In this document: positions 1-7,013 of the stretch, in pieces
Position numbering within the stretch: position 1 is the first letter of the stretch
How the letters are laid out: each line of letters starts with the position of its first letter
Origin: Methylovirgula sp.
GTDB lineage: Bacteria > Pseudomonadota > Alphaproteobacteria > Rhizobiales > Beijerinckiaceae
Direction of reading: 5' to 3'
NCBI GenBank assembly: GCA_025356505.1
Contig: JANXSV010000354.1
Span: forward strand, 1 to 9,112
Length of the DNA stretch: 9,112 bases
Position numbers and translations under genes: made by a program
The notes under the pieces: generated by a model
The model's input: the letters and a program-made list of their open reading frames with translations, nothing else
The model's database searches: none
Told to the model about the DNA's origin: nothing

Positions 1-615
1 ACTCGCATCCGGCTTTACAATTTTGGCAAGAGAGAACCCGAGAAACCTCGAACGTGTCGTGAAAAAATCCTGGAACAAGGTTCTGTTCTCGTCAAAAAGC
101 GGGTGCGCCCTGTCGAGGTCAGACGCGGTGAGCTCCATATCGCGGATGAGAGACTGACATTGTTCGCGCCGATAGAGATCGGCAACTTCTGTGGTTTTTT
201 GAATAAATCCACGCACGTCCTGCATGAACACCGGGTTTAGTCCGCGATCGAGCGTAATGGTTGCCACGACTGCCATTGCCAGTGCCGGAACTGCCGCAAT
301 AAGCGAGAAAGAGGAAACGATCCGGATATGAAGTCTGGCCGCAGCCGCACCACGCCGACGCGCCTGAACCAGCTTGCGCACTTCCCAGCCGACCAGGGCA
401 ACAAGTCCTAGAACAATAACGATGTTAATAATAAACAGGCCAATCACGACCTGATCTGTCGGGGGAATTGGCGAATAGCCCGCAAAAACAATGAATGTCG
501 AGACGGCTGAGACGAGCGCAATCGCAATCGAGGTCAAGCCGACGCGCGAAACCGTGCGTTTGCCGCCATCTTCCGGCCCTACGGCCGTCACATCTCGATT
601 TTTGGATGACGCCAC
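1..615 (-). CDS. ntrY: Nitrogen regulation sensor histidine kinase NtrY, N-terminal part (runs off the left edge)
   Basis: Membrane sensor kinase of the NtrY/NtrX two-component system, which acts in nitrogen and redox-linked regulation in alphaproteobacteria. Only the first 205 codons are in the window. Three hydrophobic segments are visible at about residues 26-47, 55-78 and 97-121, followed by the start of the extracytoplasmic sensor region, which includes LNPVFMQDVRGFI (126-138). This matches the NtrY N-terminus as I know it; the HAMP, PAS and kinase domains would lie beyond the edge (the family is usually about 750 residues). I chose the GTG at 615-613 because it has an AGGAG at 625-621 with a 5-base spacer and lies downstream of an in-frame stop at 651-649. 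It follows ntrC in the same direction after a 144-bp gap. The frame is open throughout with no sign of damage. Family assignment is confident; the start is fairly confident. Confidence 0.9.
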   Translation of the reverse strand, partial: MASSKNRDVTAVGPEDGGKRTVSRVGLTSIAIALVSAVSTFIVFAGYSPIPPTDQVVIGLFIINIVIVLGLVALVGWEVRKLVQARRRGAAAARLHIRIVSSFSLIAAVPALAMAVVATITLDRGLNPVFMQDVRGFIQKTTEVADLYRREQCQSLIRDMELTASDLDRAHPLFDENRTLFQDFFTTRSRFLGFSLAKIVKPDAS

Positions 616-722
616 GCCCGCTCCTGCACTTTCGCTCCCCCAAGTGCCTCAACGGCTTCATTCTTGTGATGCGCAATGTTGTATAAATACATCATTGTTG
701 CGAAAATACGACATTACAAGTG
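616..722 (-). promoter_or_regulatory. Probable ntrYX promoter/leader region
   Basis: Gap between the hairpin behind ntrC and the ntrY start. It contains an AT-rich patch (about 676-715), unlike the flanking coding DNA, with TATTTATA-like boxes on the leftward strand. I could not find a convincing -35/-10 pair with standard spacing. A GGCAC near 648-644 is not followed by a TTGC box, so it is not a sigma-54 promoter. The promoter role is inferred from the size of the gap, the preceding hairpin and the base composition. Confidence 0.3.
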
Positions 723-752
723 CAATCGCCAGATATTCCGGTCTGGCGATTG
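723..752 (-). terminator. Perfect 11-bp inverted repeat just downstream of ntrC; candidate terminator or RNA-end hairpin
   Basis: CAATCGCCAGA (723-733) and TCTGGCGATTG (742-752) are exact reverse complements around an 8-base loop. The hairpin begins 7 bases after the ntrC stop codon, a typical place for transcription termination or 3'-end protection. It lacks a U-tract on either strand, so a classical intrinsic terminator is not shown. It could instead be a processing/stabilising hairpin or a protein-binding palindrome ahead of ntrY. Confidence 0.42.
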
Positions 753-759
753 GCGAAAG

Positions 760-2235
760 CTAGCGTGTGGTGCGCAGCAATTTGATATCCAGATCGCTTA
801 TTTTTTTGCGAAGTGTGTTTCTGTTGAGTCCTAGTATCTCAGCGGCCTTTATCTGGTTTCCACGCGTTGCAACAAGGGTGGCAGCAATCAACGGCACTTC
901 CAGCTCGTGTAAAACACGGTGGTATAGCCCAGGCGGAGGGAGGTTATCGCCGTATTTTGCCAAAAGCTGCGTCATGTAGCGCTCCACTGCGCCCATAAGA
1001 TCTTCAGGTTGGGAGTTCGCGCTTATGTCCGGTGCGGCACCATTAAGGCCGTCCACGGCGTGATGCGCCTTGTTACCATTCTGGCCAAGTTCTGCTTCAA
1101 CCAGCGCTTCGCTAATCGTTTCCTGCGGATAGAGCGCAGCAAGTCGGCGGGTCAGATTTTCCAATTCGCGAATGTTGCCCGGCCAGCGGTAGCGTTTGAG
1201 GCGATCGAGCGCGGCATGATCTATATTTTTCTGCGGCAGGCCTTCTTTGACGGCCAGAGCAAAAAAGTGCCGCAACAGATCGGGTATATCTTCGGTGCGC
1301 TCTCGCAGCGGCGGCAGTCTCAATGGCACGACATTCAGCCGGAAGAACAAATCCTCACGGAAGACACCCTGCGTGATGGAGAGCCGTAAATCCTTGTGCG
1401 TTGCAGCTACGATACGGACGTTGGTTTTGATGATGCTGCGACCGCCTACAGTCGTATATTCCCCTTGCTGGAGCACGCGAAGCAAGCGTGTTTGCGCCTC
1501 CATTGGCATATCGCCGATTTCGTCGAGGAAGAGCGTGCCGCCTTCTGCCTGCTCGAACCGCCCGGCGGAGCGCGCATTTGCACCCGTAAAGGCTCCCTTT
1601 TCATGGCCGAAAAGATCGCTTTCGATCAGTTCCCGCGGAATGGCCGCCATATTAATGGCGACAAAGGGGCCCTTCTTACGCTTGCCGTAATCATGCAACG
1701 CCCGGGCCACCAATTCTTTGCCGGTCCCCGATTCGCCGGTAATCATGACCGTCAGGTCTGTTTGCATCAAACGCGCGAGCGCCCGGTAAATGTCTTGCAT
1801 TGCGGGCGAGCGGCCCACCAATGGCATGGTGTCGCCATCGTCCATCGTGTCATGCAAACGCGGTGCCTTTGGAGCGCTTAACGCCCGGCCAACAATAGCA
1901 ACCAACTCTTTCAGGTCGAAGGGCTTGGGAAGATAGTCATAGGCACCGCGTTCAGACGCTTTGATGGCTGTCATGAACGTATTTTGCGCGCTCATGACAA
2001 TGATTGGCAGTTCCGGACGCATTTTCTTTATGCGAGGCAAGAGATCAAACGCGTTTTCGTCCGGCATGACGACATCGGTAATAATCAGATCACCGTCGCC
2101 GGATTGCACCCAACGCCAGAGGCCAGCCGCAGTTGCGCTCGCTCTCACTTCATAGCCGGCACGAATAAGCGCCTGAGTTAGCACAGTGCGAATTGCAGCA
2201 TCGTCATCGGCAACGAGAATTGTTCCTAAACTCAT
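760..2235 (-). CDS. ntrC: Nitrogen regulation response regulator NtrC (sigma-54 activator)
   Basis: DNA-binding response regulator that, when phosphorylated by NtrB, oligomerises and uses ATP hydrolysis to open sigma-54 RNA polymerase promoters of nitrogen-assimilation genes. The 491-residue protein has the full three-domain layout. The receiver (about 1-120) has acidic residues D10-D12, phospho-acceptor D54, S82 and K104 in LPKPF. The AAA+ domain (about 138-375) has Walker A GESGTGKE (167-174), the sigma-54-contacting GAFTGA loop (214-219) and Walker B with DE at 238-239. A Fis-type helix-turn-helix lies at about 458-482. Every signature residue expected of an active sigma-54 activator is present. 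The ATG overlaps the ntrB stop by 4 bases (ATGA), which indicates coupled translation and fixes the start. It is the last gene of the leftward dusB-ntrB-ntrC unit. Length is normal for rhizobial NtrC. Confidence 0.97.
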   Translation of the reverse strand: MSLGTILVADDDAAIRTVLTQALIRAGYEVRASATAAGLWRWVQSGDGDLIITDVVMPDENAFDLLPRIKKMRPELPIIVMSAQNTFMTAIKASERGAYDYLPKPFDLKELVAIVGRALSAPKAPRLHDTMDDGDTMPLVGRSPAMQDIYRALARLMQTDLTVMITGESGTGKELVARALHDYGKRKKGPFVAINMAAIPRELIESDLFGHEKGAFTGANARSAGRFEQAEGGTLFLDEIGDMPMEAQTRLLRVLQQGEYTTVGGRSIIKTNVRIVAATHKDLRLSITQGVFREDLFFRLNVVPLRLPPLRERTEDIPDLLRHFFALAVKEGLPQKNIDHAALDRLKRYRWPGNIRELENLTRRLAALYPQETISEALVEAELGQNGNKAHHAVDGLNGAAPDISANSQPEDLMGAVERYMTQLLAKYGDNLPPPGLYHRVLHELEVPLIAATLVATRGNQIKAAEILGLNRNTLRKKISDLDIKLLRTTR

Positions 2236-3356
2236 CCGGCCCTCATTCCCTCATTTGAATCAACGCCTCGACTCTCACTTTCCTCCTTTAGGGACATGGG
2301 GAGTAAGATCCGAAACAGCGTGCGCCGTGGCTGGCTTTCGCACTCAACAATACCGCCATGGTCACCGATCATCTTGGCAACTAATGCAAGTCCGAGGCCA
2401 GTTCCCGAGGTTTTCGTCGTGACAAAAGGATCAAACAGAACCGGAAGGACGTCTGCCGAGACACCTGGACCATTGTCCCGCACGCCGATTTCGAGCGGGA
2501 GAGACACCGGGACTGGTGAGCCTGCGGTGCGCAGCCTTACGCCCGGTCGAAAGGCTGTGGTCAGCTGAATTTCACCGTTGACGCTGTCCGGGCCTATTGA
2601 TTCAGCAGCGTTTTTTACGAGGTTCAACAATACCTGAATGAGTTGATCTTTATTTCCGAACACATCGGGCAGTGAGGGGTCATAGTTTTCGACAAAGCGA
2701 ATGTTCTGCGCAAAGCCTGCCTGCGCCAGCCGCTTTACGTGGTCGAGAACAGCATGGATGTTAAGGCTGGTGCGTTTCAAAAGCCGCTCGTCGGAGAAAG
2801 TTTCCAAGCGATCAACGAGCTTAACAATTCTGTCGGTTTCGTCGCATATCAGCCGTGTCAAAGCGCGGTCCTCGTCGCCCACTGCCGTCTCCAGCAATTG
2901 CGCCGCACCCCGGATGCCCGATAGCGGATTTTTTATTTCATGCGCCAGCATCGCGGCCAATGCGGAAACCGAGCGCGCGGCACCGCGATGGGTCAGCTGT
3001 CGATCCATCTTGTCGGCAATCGTCCGTTCCTGAAGTATGACTAGAATGGTTCCAGCATCGCGCAGCGGGGCCACGTGAATATCCGCGCTTCGTTCGCCCG
3101 AAATGCGCGGATGAGACATGTCCACCCGATATTCATTGATGGAGGCTCCGTGCTCCCGCGCATGTTCGACCAAGGAAAACACCGGCGAACCGAACGCGAC
3201 AATATCCTTGAGCGTTTTACGCTTGAGGCTATTAAAACTTGTTTCAAAAAACGCTTCTGCAGCGCTGTTCGCGTCAAGAATTCGATTTCCATGGCCTAAA
3301 ACCAATACCGGTTGCGGCATGATTCCAAGGACTTGGTTGGATATTTCAGAAATCAT
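2232..3356 (-). CDS. ntrB: Nitrogen regulation sensor histidine kinase NtrB
   Basis: Cytosolic sensor kinase/phosphatase of NtrC, normally controlled by PII (GlnB/GlnK) according to nitrogen status. From the chosen start it is 374 residues with no membrane segment. It has an N-terminal PAS domain (about 10-110), the dimerisation and phospho-acceptor helix with H139 in [11 protein letters not shown], and a HATPase domain with the N box (N245, N249 in [11 protein letters not shown]), G1 box DNGPG (294-298) and G2 box [10 protein letters not shown] (316-325). ATG at 3356-3354 was chosen because GGGAAG lies 11 bases upstream and the PAS domain begins about ten residues later, as in rhizobial NtrB. 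An upstream in-frame start at 3434 would overlap dusB by about 60 bases and add a tail that does not look like NtrB. The gap to the dusB stop is 19 bases. The 3' end overlaps ntrC by 4 bases. Confidence 0.95.
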   Translation of the reverse strand: MISEISNQVLGIMPQPVLVLGHGNRILDANSAAEAFFETSFNSLKRKTLKDIVAFGSPVFSLVEHAREHGASINEYRVDMSHPRISGERSADIHVAPLRDAGTILVILQERTIADKMDRQLTHRGAARSVSALAAMLAHEIKNPLSGIRGAAQLLETAVGDEDRALTRLICDETDRIVKLVDRLETFSDERLLKRTSLNIHAVLDHVKRLAQAGFAQNIRFVENYDPSLPDVFGNKDQLIQVLLNLVKNAAESIGPDSVNGEIQLTTAFRPGVRLRTAGSPVPVSLPLEIGVRDNGPGVSADVLPVLFDPFVTTKTSGTGLGLALVAKMIGDHGGIVECESQPRRTLFRILLPMSLKEESESRGVDSNEGMRAG

Positions 3357-3375
3357 GTGAGATTGATCTTCCCTA

Positions 3376-4419
3376 TCAAGCAACGTTGCGTAACCCGGGT
3401 GCAGCAAACAGTTCATCGAGCAGAGCCATGACATGTTCGACGCTTTCGCTGGTCACGAGGCTGCTTTTGATATGGTCAGGAACGTGGAAACCATCGAATA
3501 TGGCTCGCTCGGCGTAAGCTGCGAGATGCTTTCTCGCGTGCCGGAGCCCTTTTAACGACCCCATCTGGCCCACCAGTCCCGATAAATGCTCGATCGCGGA
3601 TGCCGCCCGCTCGTCCGCGCTTGGCCCCGCGCGCTCATACCCAAAGCGCTGGAAATGCGCGACTTCACCAATGAACCACGGCCTGCCCACGGCGGAGCGT
3701 CCGATCATGACACCGTCGGCATGCGAAAGTTGCTGCATGCGCACGGCGTCTGCCACAGTCGAACAATCTCCATTGGCAATGACAGGAATTTTGACAGCGT
3801 CTTTTACTGCGGCGATGGCCTGCCAATCCGCCTTACCTGTGTAAAATTGCTGTCGTGTGCGTCCGTGAACAGTCACCAGCTGAATTCCGGATTTTTCAGC
3901 TTTCTGGGCAAGCTCGGCGGCATTGAGGCTGTCATGGTCCCAGCCCAACCGCATTTTTAGCGTCACCGGTATTTTTACAGCCTTTACCGTAGCCTCGATC
4001 AGGGAAAGTGCATGGTCGAGATCGCGCATCAATGCGGATCCGGCGGCCCCGCCCGTTACCCGCTTGGCGGGACATCCCATGTTGATGTCCACTATTGCCG
4101 CGCCGCTTGCTTCCGCCAGGCGCGCCGCCTCTCCCATCCAGTAGCCCACGCTTCCGGCAATCTGGACGACATGAGGCTCCACGCCCGTGCCTTCTGCACG
4201 CAACCGGGTTTCCACATCGCCACGCACATATTCGTCGGACGCGACCATTTCCGAGACCACCAGCGAAGCGCCAAAACGGCGCGCGATCCGCCTCATGTAG
4301 AGGTCTGTCACACCGGACATCGGCGCCAAAAACGCGCAACCGTCCAATTGGACCGATCCAATCCGGAGTAGCGGCGTATTTTCAGGCAATTTGCCTATTT
4401 TTTCATCATACGAATTCAT
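3376..4419 (-). CDS. dusB: tRNA-dihydrouridine synthase DusB (NifR3 family)
   Basis: FMN- and NADPH-dependent enzyme that reduces specific uridines in the D-loop of tRNA to dihydrouridine; the gene next to ntrBC in alphaproteobacteria is historically called nifR3. Counting from the ATG, the TIM-barrel protein has 347 residues. It shows the FMN-site LAPMSGVTD, the catalytic cysteine in [13 protein letters not shown] (C116), lysine in LKMRLGW (K155), histidine in [11 protein letters not shown] (H185), and the phosphate-binding [10 protein letters not shown] near 240-249. All active-site signatures are intact. It is the first gene of the dusB-ntrB-ntrC transcription unit. The start is uncertain: ATG at 4419 has only a weak ribosome site. 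TTG at 4425 and TTG at 4389 (preceded by ATAGG) are alternatives; the latter would start nearer the point where other NifR3 proteins begin. Confidence 0.95.
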   Translation of the reverse strand: MNSYDEKIGKLPENTPLLRIGSVQLDGCAFLAPMSGVTDLYMRRIARRFGASLVVSEMVASDEYVRGDVETRLRAEGTGVEPHVVQIAGSVGYWMGEAARLAEASGAAIVDINMGCPAKRVTGGAAGSALMRDLDHALSLIEATVKAVKIPVTLKMRLGWDHDSLNAAELAQKAEKSGIQLVTVHGRTRQQFYTGKADWQAIAAVKDAVKIPVIANGDCSTVADAVRMQQLSHADGVMIGRSAVGRPWFIGEVAHFQRFGYERAGPSADERAASAIEHLSGLVGQMGSLKGLRHARKHLAAYAERAIFDGFHVPDHIKSSLVTSESVEHVMALLDELFAAPGLRNVA

Positions 4420-4514
4420 GCCCAATATATAACCAATTTTTTAATAAATCGAAAGTGGCAAGTTCAAAGGGATGTGGATGTTGACCAACTCAACCCACCA
4501 TGTGAGACAAAGGC
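4420..4514. promoter_or_regulatory. Divergent intergenic region between dusB-ntrBC and ispDF-cinA
   Basis: This is the only gap between oppositely oriented gene heads in the window, so it should hold promoters for both directions. The dusB-proximal part (about 4424-4447) is very AT-rich and carries TATATA at 4426-4431, which could act as a -10 box on either strand. Facing ispDF, TTGACC at 4481-4486 resembles a -35 element but lies too close to the ATG for an ordinary leader. A small inverted repeat GTTGA/TCAAC (4480-4484/4490-4494) is too short to be persuasive. No NtrC-type or sigma-54 site was recognised. Promoter positions are not resolved. Confidence 0.45.
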
Positions 4515-5702
4515 ATGACAACTTACGCTGAAATCGCTGTGATTGTGGTGGCCGCTGGCTCCGGGCAAAGGGCCGGAGGCGGTATCCCGAAGCAATTCAG
4601 AAACCTTGGCGGCATGCCTGTCTTGGCGCGTACGCTGAACTTATTTTGTGCATTTGACTTTCACAGCGTCATTCCGGTGATTGGTGCCGATCAATTTGAC
4701 GACTTTGAAAATGTTTTGAAGTTTGTTCGTGCCGACGTCCGTAAAAGGATCGCCTCGCCTGTTCTAGGCGGGAACAGCCGTCAGGCCAGCGTCCTCAATG
4801 GCCTGCAGGCGCTCGTTCATTCGAGCCCGCGTTTTGTCTTGATCCATGATGGCGCGCGTGCTCTGACACCATCCGACCTCGTTCAGCGCGTTACCGAAGC
4901 CCTCCAGACAAACGACAGCGTTGTACCCGCCCTGCTCATCAGCGACACTGTCAAGGAGGTTTCACCCTCCGGCATGATCAGCGCGACGCTCAACCGCAAT
5001 AAACTTCGCACAGTGCAGACACCGCAAGGGTTTCGTTTTCAAGCGATCCTCGATGCGCATCAAGCCGCAGTTGCCCGGAAAGTCGACGGGTTGATGGATG
5101 ACGCCAGTGTGATGGAGTGGGCCGGACTTCCAGTTCGCATTGTACCCGGCGCAGCGGGAAATCTGAAAATCACCACAGTCGATGATTTTGAAATTGCCGA
5201 ACGACAAATTTTTAACGAGCGGCAAGATATTCGTGTCGGCCAAGGTTATGACGTGCACTCTTTTGTTCCGGGAGATCATATTTGGCTTGGCGGCGTCAAA
5301 ATCGCGCATACGCACAAGCTCAACGGCCATTCTGATTCTGATGTGCTTCTGCACGCCATGACCGATGCCATTCTGGGTGCACTTGGCGATGGTGATATCG
5401 GTGTGCATTTCCCGCCATCCGACAATCAGTGGCGCGGCATGGCGTCCAAGGTCTTCCTGGCCGACGCCATTGCGCGCCTGCACGCGCGCGGCGGTGTTCT
5501 GGCACATCTGGATGGCACATTGGTGTGCGAGGCTCCGAAAATTGGTCCGCACCGTGAGGCAATCCGCGCTGAAATCGCTTCAATCGCAGGCATTTCGCTG
5601 GATCGGGTTGGGCTGAAGGCGACAACTTCGGAAAAATTGGGTTTTGTTGGACGCAAAGAGGGTGTCGCAGCTTTCGCCACCGCAACGGTGAGACTGCCAT
5701 GA
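4515..5702 (+). CDS. ispDF: Bifunctional MEP-pathway enzyme IspDF: 2-C-methyl-D-erythritol 4-phosphate cytidylyltransferase / 2,4-cyclodiphosphate synthase
   Basis: Fusion enzyme carrying out two non-consecutive steps of isoprenoid precursor synthesis: CTP-dependent activation of methylerythritol phosphate (IspD) and cyclisation of CDP-ME 2-phosphate to MEcPP (IspF). The intermediate kinase step, IspE, is encoded elsewhere. Of 395 residues, about 1-230 form IspD, with the nucleotide-binding loop VVAAGSGQRAGG, R19 and K26 (at the spacing of R20/K27 in the E. coli enzyme), HDGAR (111-115) and NLKITTVDD near its end. About 238-395 form IspF, with metal ligands D246 and H248 in GYDVH and H280 in GHSDSDVLLHA, plus GDIGVHFPPSD. 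The junction is short, with no long linker. The start is fixed because an in-frame stop (4503-4505) lies just upstream; the ribosome site is poor. Its 3' end overlaps cinA by 4 bases. The fusion is common in alphaproteobacteria. Confidence 0.97.
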   Translation: MTTYAEIAVIVVAAGSGQRAGGGIPKQFRNLGGMPVLARTLNLFCAFDFHSVIPVIGADQFDDFENVLKFVRADVRKRIASPVLGGNSRQASVLNGLQALVHSSPRFVLIHDGARALTPSDLVQRVTEALQTNDSVVPALLISDTVKEVSPSGMISATLNRNKLRTVQTPQGFRFQAILDAHQAAVARKVDGLMDDASVMEWAGLPVRIVPGAAGNLKITTVDDFEIAERQIFNERQDIRVGQGYDVHSFVPGDHIWLGGVKIAHTHKLNGHSDSDVLLHAMTDAILGALGDGDIGVHFPPSDNQWRGMASKVFLADAIARLHARGGVLAHLDGTLVCEAPKIGPHREAIRAEIASIAGISLDRVGLKATTSEKLGFVGRKEGVAAFATATVRLP

Positions 5703-6184
5703 CCCAAACTCAAGAACTTGCGCGCCAGATCATCGAAGCTTATGCAGCAGGCGGTCTCAAAATCGCCGCGGCGGAATCCTGCACAGGCGGATTGGTCAGC
5801 GCGGCCTTGACCGAGATTGCAGGATCATCCGCTGTTTTGGAGCGCGGCTTCGTTACCTATTCAAACGAGGCCAAAATTGCCATGCTCAACGTCGATGACG
5901 CGCTGATTTCAAACTATGGAGCCGTGAGCGCTCAGGTCGCGACTGCTATGGCGGAAGGCGCACTTGTGGCCTCCTTGGCCGACGTTGCGGTTTCGATTAC
6001 CGGAATTGCAGGTCCGGGGGGAGGTTCCTTAGTAAAGCCGGTTGGCCTCGTGCATTTTGGTCTGGCACGACGTGGCAAGGCCACGCAGCATGTCGAGCGA
6101 CGTTTTGGTGACATCGGGCGCGCTCAAGTGCGTATGGCAAGTGTTAACCAAGCCCTTGATCTATTGCTGACAGCGCTGCGGTAA
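5699..6184 (+). CDS. pncC: CinA C-terminal domain protein, nicotinamide-nucleotide amidohydrolase (PncC type)
   Basis: Stand-alone CinA C-terminal domain (161 residues). Characterised members deamidate nicotinamide mononucleotide to nicotinate mononucleotide, recycling NMN released by DNA ligase and other NAD-consuming reactions. Visible signatures are ESCTGG (26-31), GFVTYSNEAK (50-59), the AVSAQVATAMAEGAL helix (75-89) and the glycine-rich TGIAGPGGG (101-109) followed by KPVGLVHF. The N-terminal MoaB/CinA-N domain of full-length CinA is absent, as is usual in this order, so this is a complete short form rather than a truncation. The ATG overlaps the ispDF stop in an ATGA, which supports both the start and coupling. 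The family call is firm; the exact reaction in this organism is inferred from homologues. Confidence 0.93.
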   Translation: MTQTQELARQIIEAYAAGGLKIAAAESCTGGLVSAALTEIAGSSAVLERGFVTYSNEAKIAMLNVDDALISNYGAVSAQVATAMAEGALVASLADVAVSITGIAGPGGGSLVKPVGLVHFGLARRGKATQHVERRFGDIGRAQVRMASVNQALDLLLTALR

Positions 6185-6245
6185 AATACGCTTTTTTCAT
6201 TTTTGGTTGGCTAGGCTTGAGGCACAACTGCCGAAGAGACACGCT

Positions 6246-7013
6246 ATGAATGAACAAAACACCGACGCTCTTGTAATCACCGAACTGACAAAAATTTTTG
6301 AGAAAACTGCGGTCGATGCGCTCAATCTGCGCGTGCGTAAAGGTGAACTCTATGCCCTGCTCGGCCCAAATGGGGCTGGCAAAACCACGACCCTTAGGAT
6401 GGTGGCCGGATTGACAGCGCCGGACGCTGGCCAAATCAATATTTTTGGCATTGATGCGCGCAGAAACCCGATTGAGGCCAAGCGCATCGTCGCATGGTTG
6501 CCCGATGACCCCATGCTTTATGATAAGCTCACGCCGCTCGAATATCTCGAGTTTATTGCCGGGCTCTGGGGTGTTGCCGCGCCTGTCGCGCAAAAACGCG
6601 CGGATGATCTGCTGCGGTTGCTCGGACTTTGGGATCAGCGCAACTCCAGATGCGAAGGTTTTTCACGCGGCATGAAGCAGAAAGCGGCCTTGGCCGGTGC
6701 TTTGATTCATGAGCCGAAACTGCTCATTCTTGATGAGCCGCTCACTGGGTTGGATGCCGCCGCCGCACGACAGGTCAAGGATCTGTTACAGGTGCGCGCC
6801 CAAATGGGCGCAACAATCATTTTGACGACCCATATCCTCGAAGTTGCAGAGCGGCTGGCCGATCGCATAGGAATTATTCAACATGGGAAGTTGAGAGCGG
6901 AGGGTACCATGGCTGAACTGCGCAGCCAGGTTGGAACGGCAGGGGGCTCTTCGCTTGAAGACGTATTCTTGGAAATCGTTGCCGGCGGGCATGACATAGG
7001 CATTGCGGCATGA
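6246..7013 (+). CDS. ABC-2 type exporter, ATP-binding subunit
   Basis: Cytoplasmic ATPase of an ABC exporter, 255 residues. It has Walker A GPNGAGKTT (40-48), an ABC signature variant FSRGMKQK (139-146), Walker B LLILDE (159-164), D-loop GLD (168-170) and switch histidine H196 in LTTHIL. At the Q-loop, where most ABC ATPases carry glutamine, the sequence reads WLPDDPMLY (84-92). A similar loss occurs in the EcsA-like group, so this may be a subfamily trait rather than a defect. ATG at 6246 was chosen because AAGAG lies 7 bases upstream and the conserved domain starts soon after; a TTG at 6207 is less likely. It lies 61 bases after cinA and overlaps the permease gene by 4 bases (ATGA), so the two surely work together. 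Substrate unknown; drug, lipid or peptide export, or a housekeeping envelope role, are all possible. Confidence 0.92.
   Translation: MNEQNTDALVITELTKIFEKTAVDALNLRVRKGELYALLGPNGAGKTTTLRMVAGLTAPDAGQINIFGIDARRNPIEAKRIVAWLPDDPMLYDKLTPLEYLEFIAGLWGVAAPVAQKRADDLLRLLGLWDQRNSRCEGFSRGMKQKAALAGALIHEPKLLILDEPLTGLDAAAARQVKDLLQVRAQMGATIILTTHILEVAERLADRIGIIQHGKLRAEGTMAELRSQVGTAGGSSLEDVFLEIVAGGHDIGIAA

Noticed and set aside
425..676. 83-codon leftward ATG frame in front of and over the start of ntrY
   Set aside because: It is in a different frame from the NtrY protein, which matches the family throughout from the GTG at 615; the alternative frame looks like no known protein.
1396..1881. 161-codon rightward open frame opposite ntrC
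   Set aside because: Entirely antisense to the conserved AAA+ domain of ntrC, with no family resemblance; a shadow frame.
4480..4494. GTTGA/TCAAC inverted repeat upstream of ispDF as an operator
   Set aside because: Only five base pairs, no second copy and no match to a known operator; likely chance.
4962..5552. Long antisense open frame (196 codons) inside ispDF
   Set aside because: It lies fully opposite a strong, motif-rich enzyme gene, has no recognisable domain and its composition is that expected of a shadow frame.
6168..6200. Possible terminator after cinA (a run of six T at 6192-6197)
   Set aside because: Only a 4-bp stem (AGCG/CGCT) with a long loop can be drawn ahead of it; too weak to call.
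6221..6235. GGCAC upstream of the ABC ATPase as a sigma-54 promoter half
   Set aside because: The matching TTGC box at the required spacing is absent (the sequence reads CCGA).
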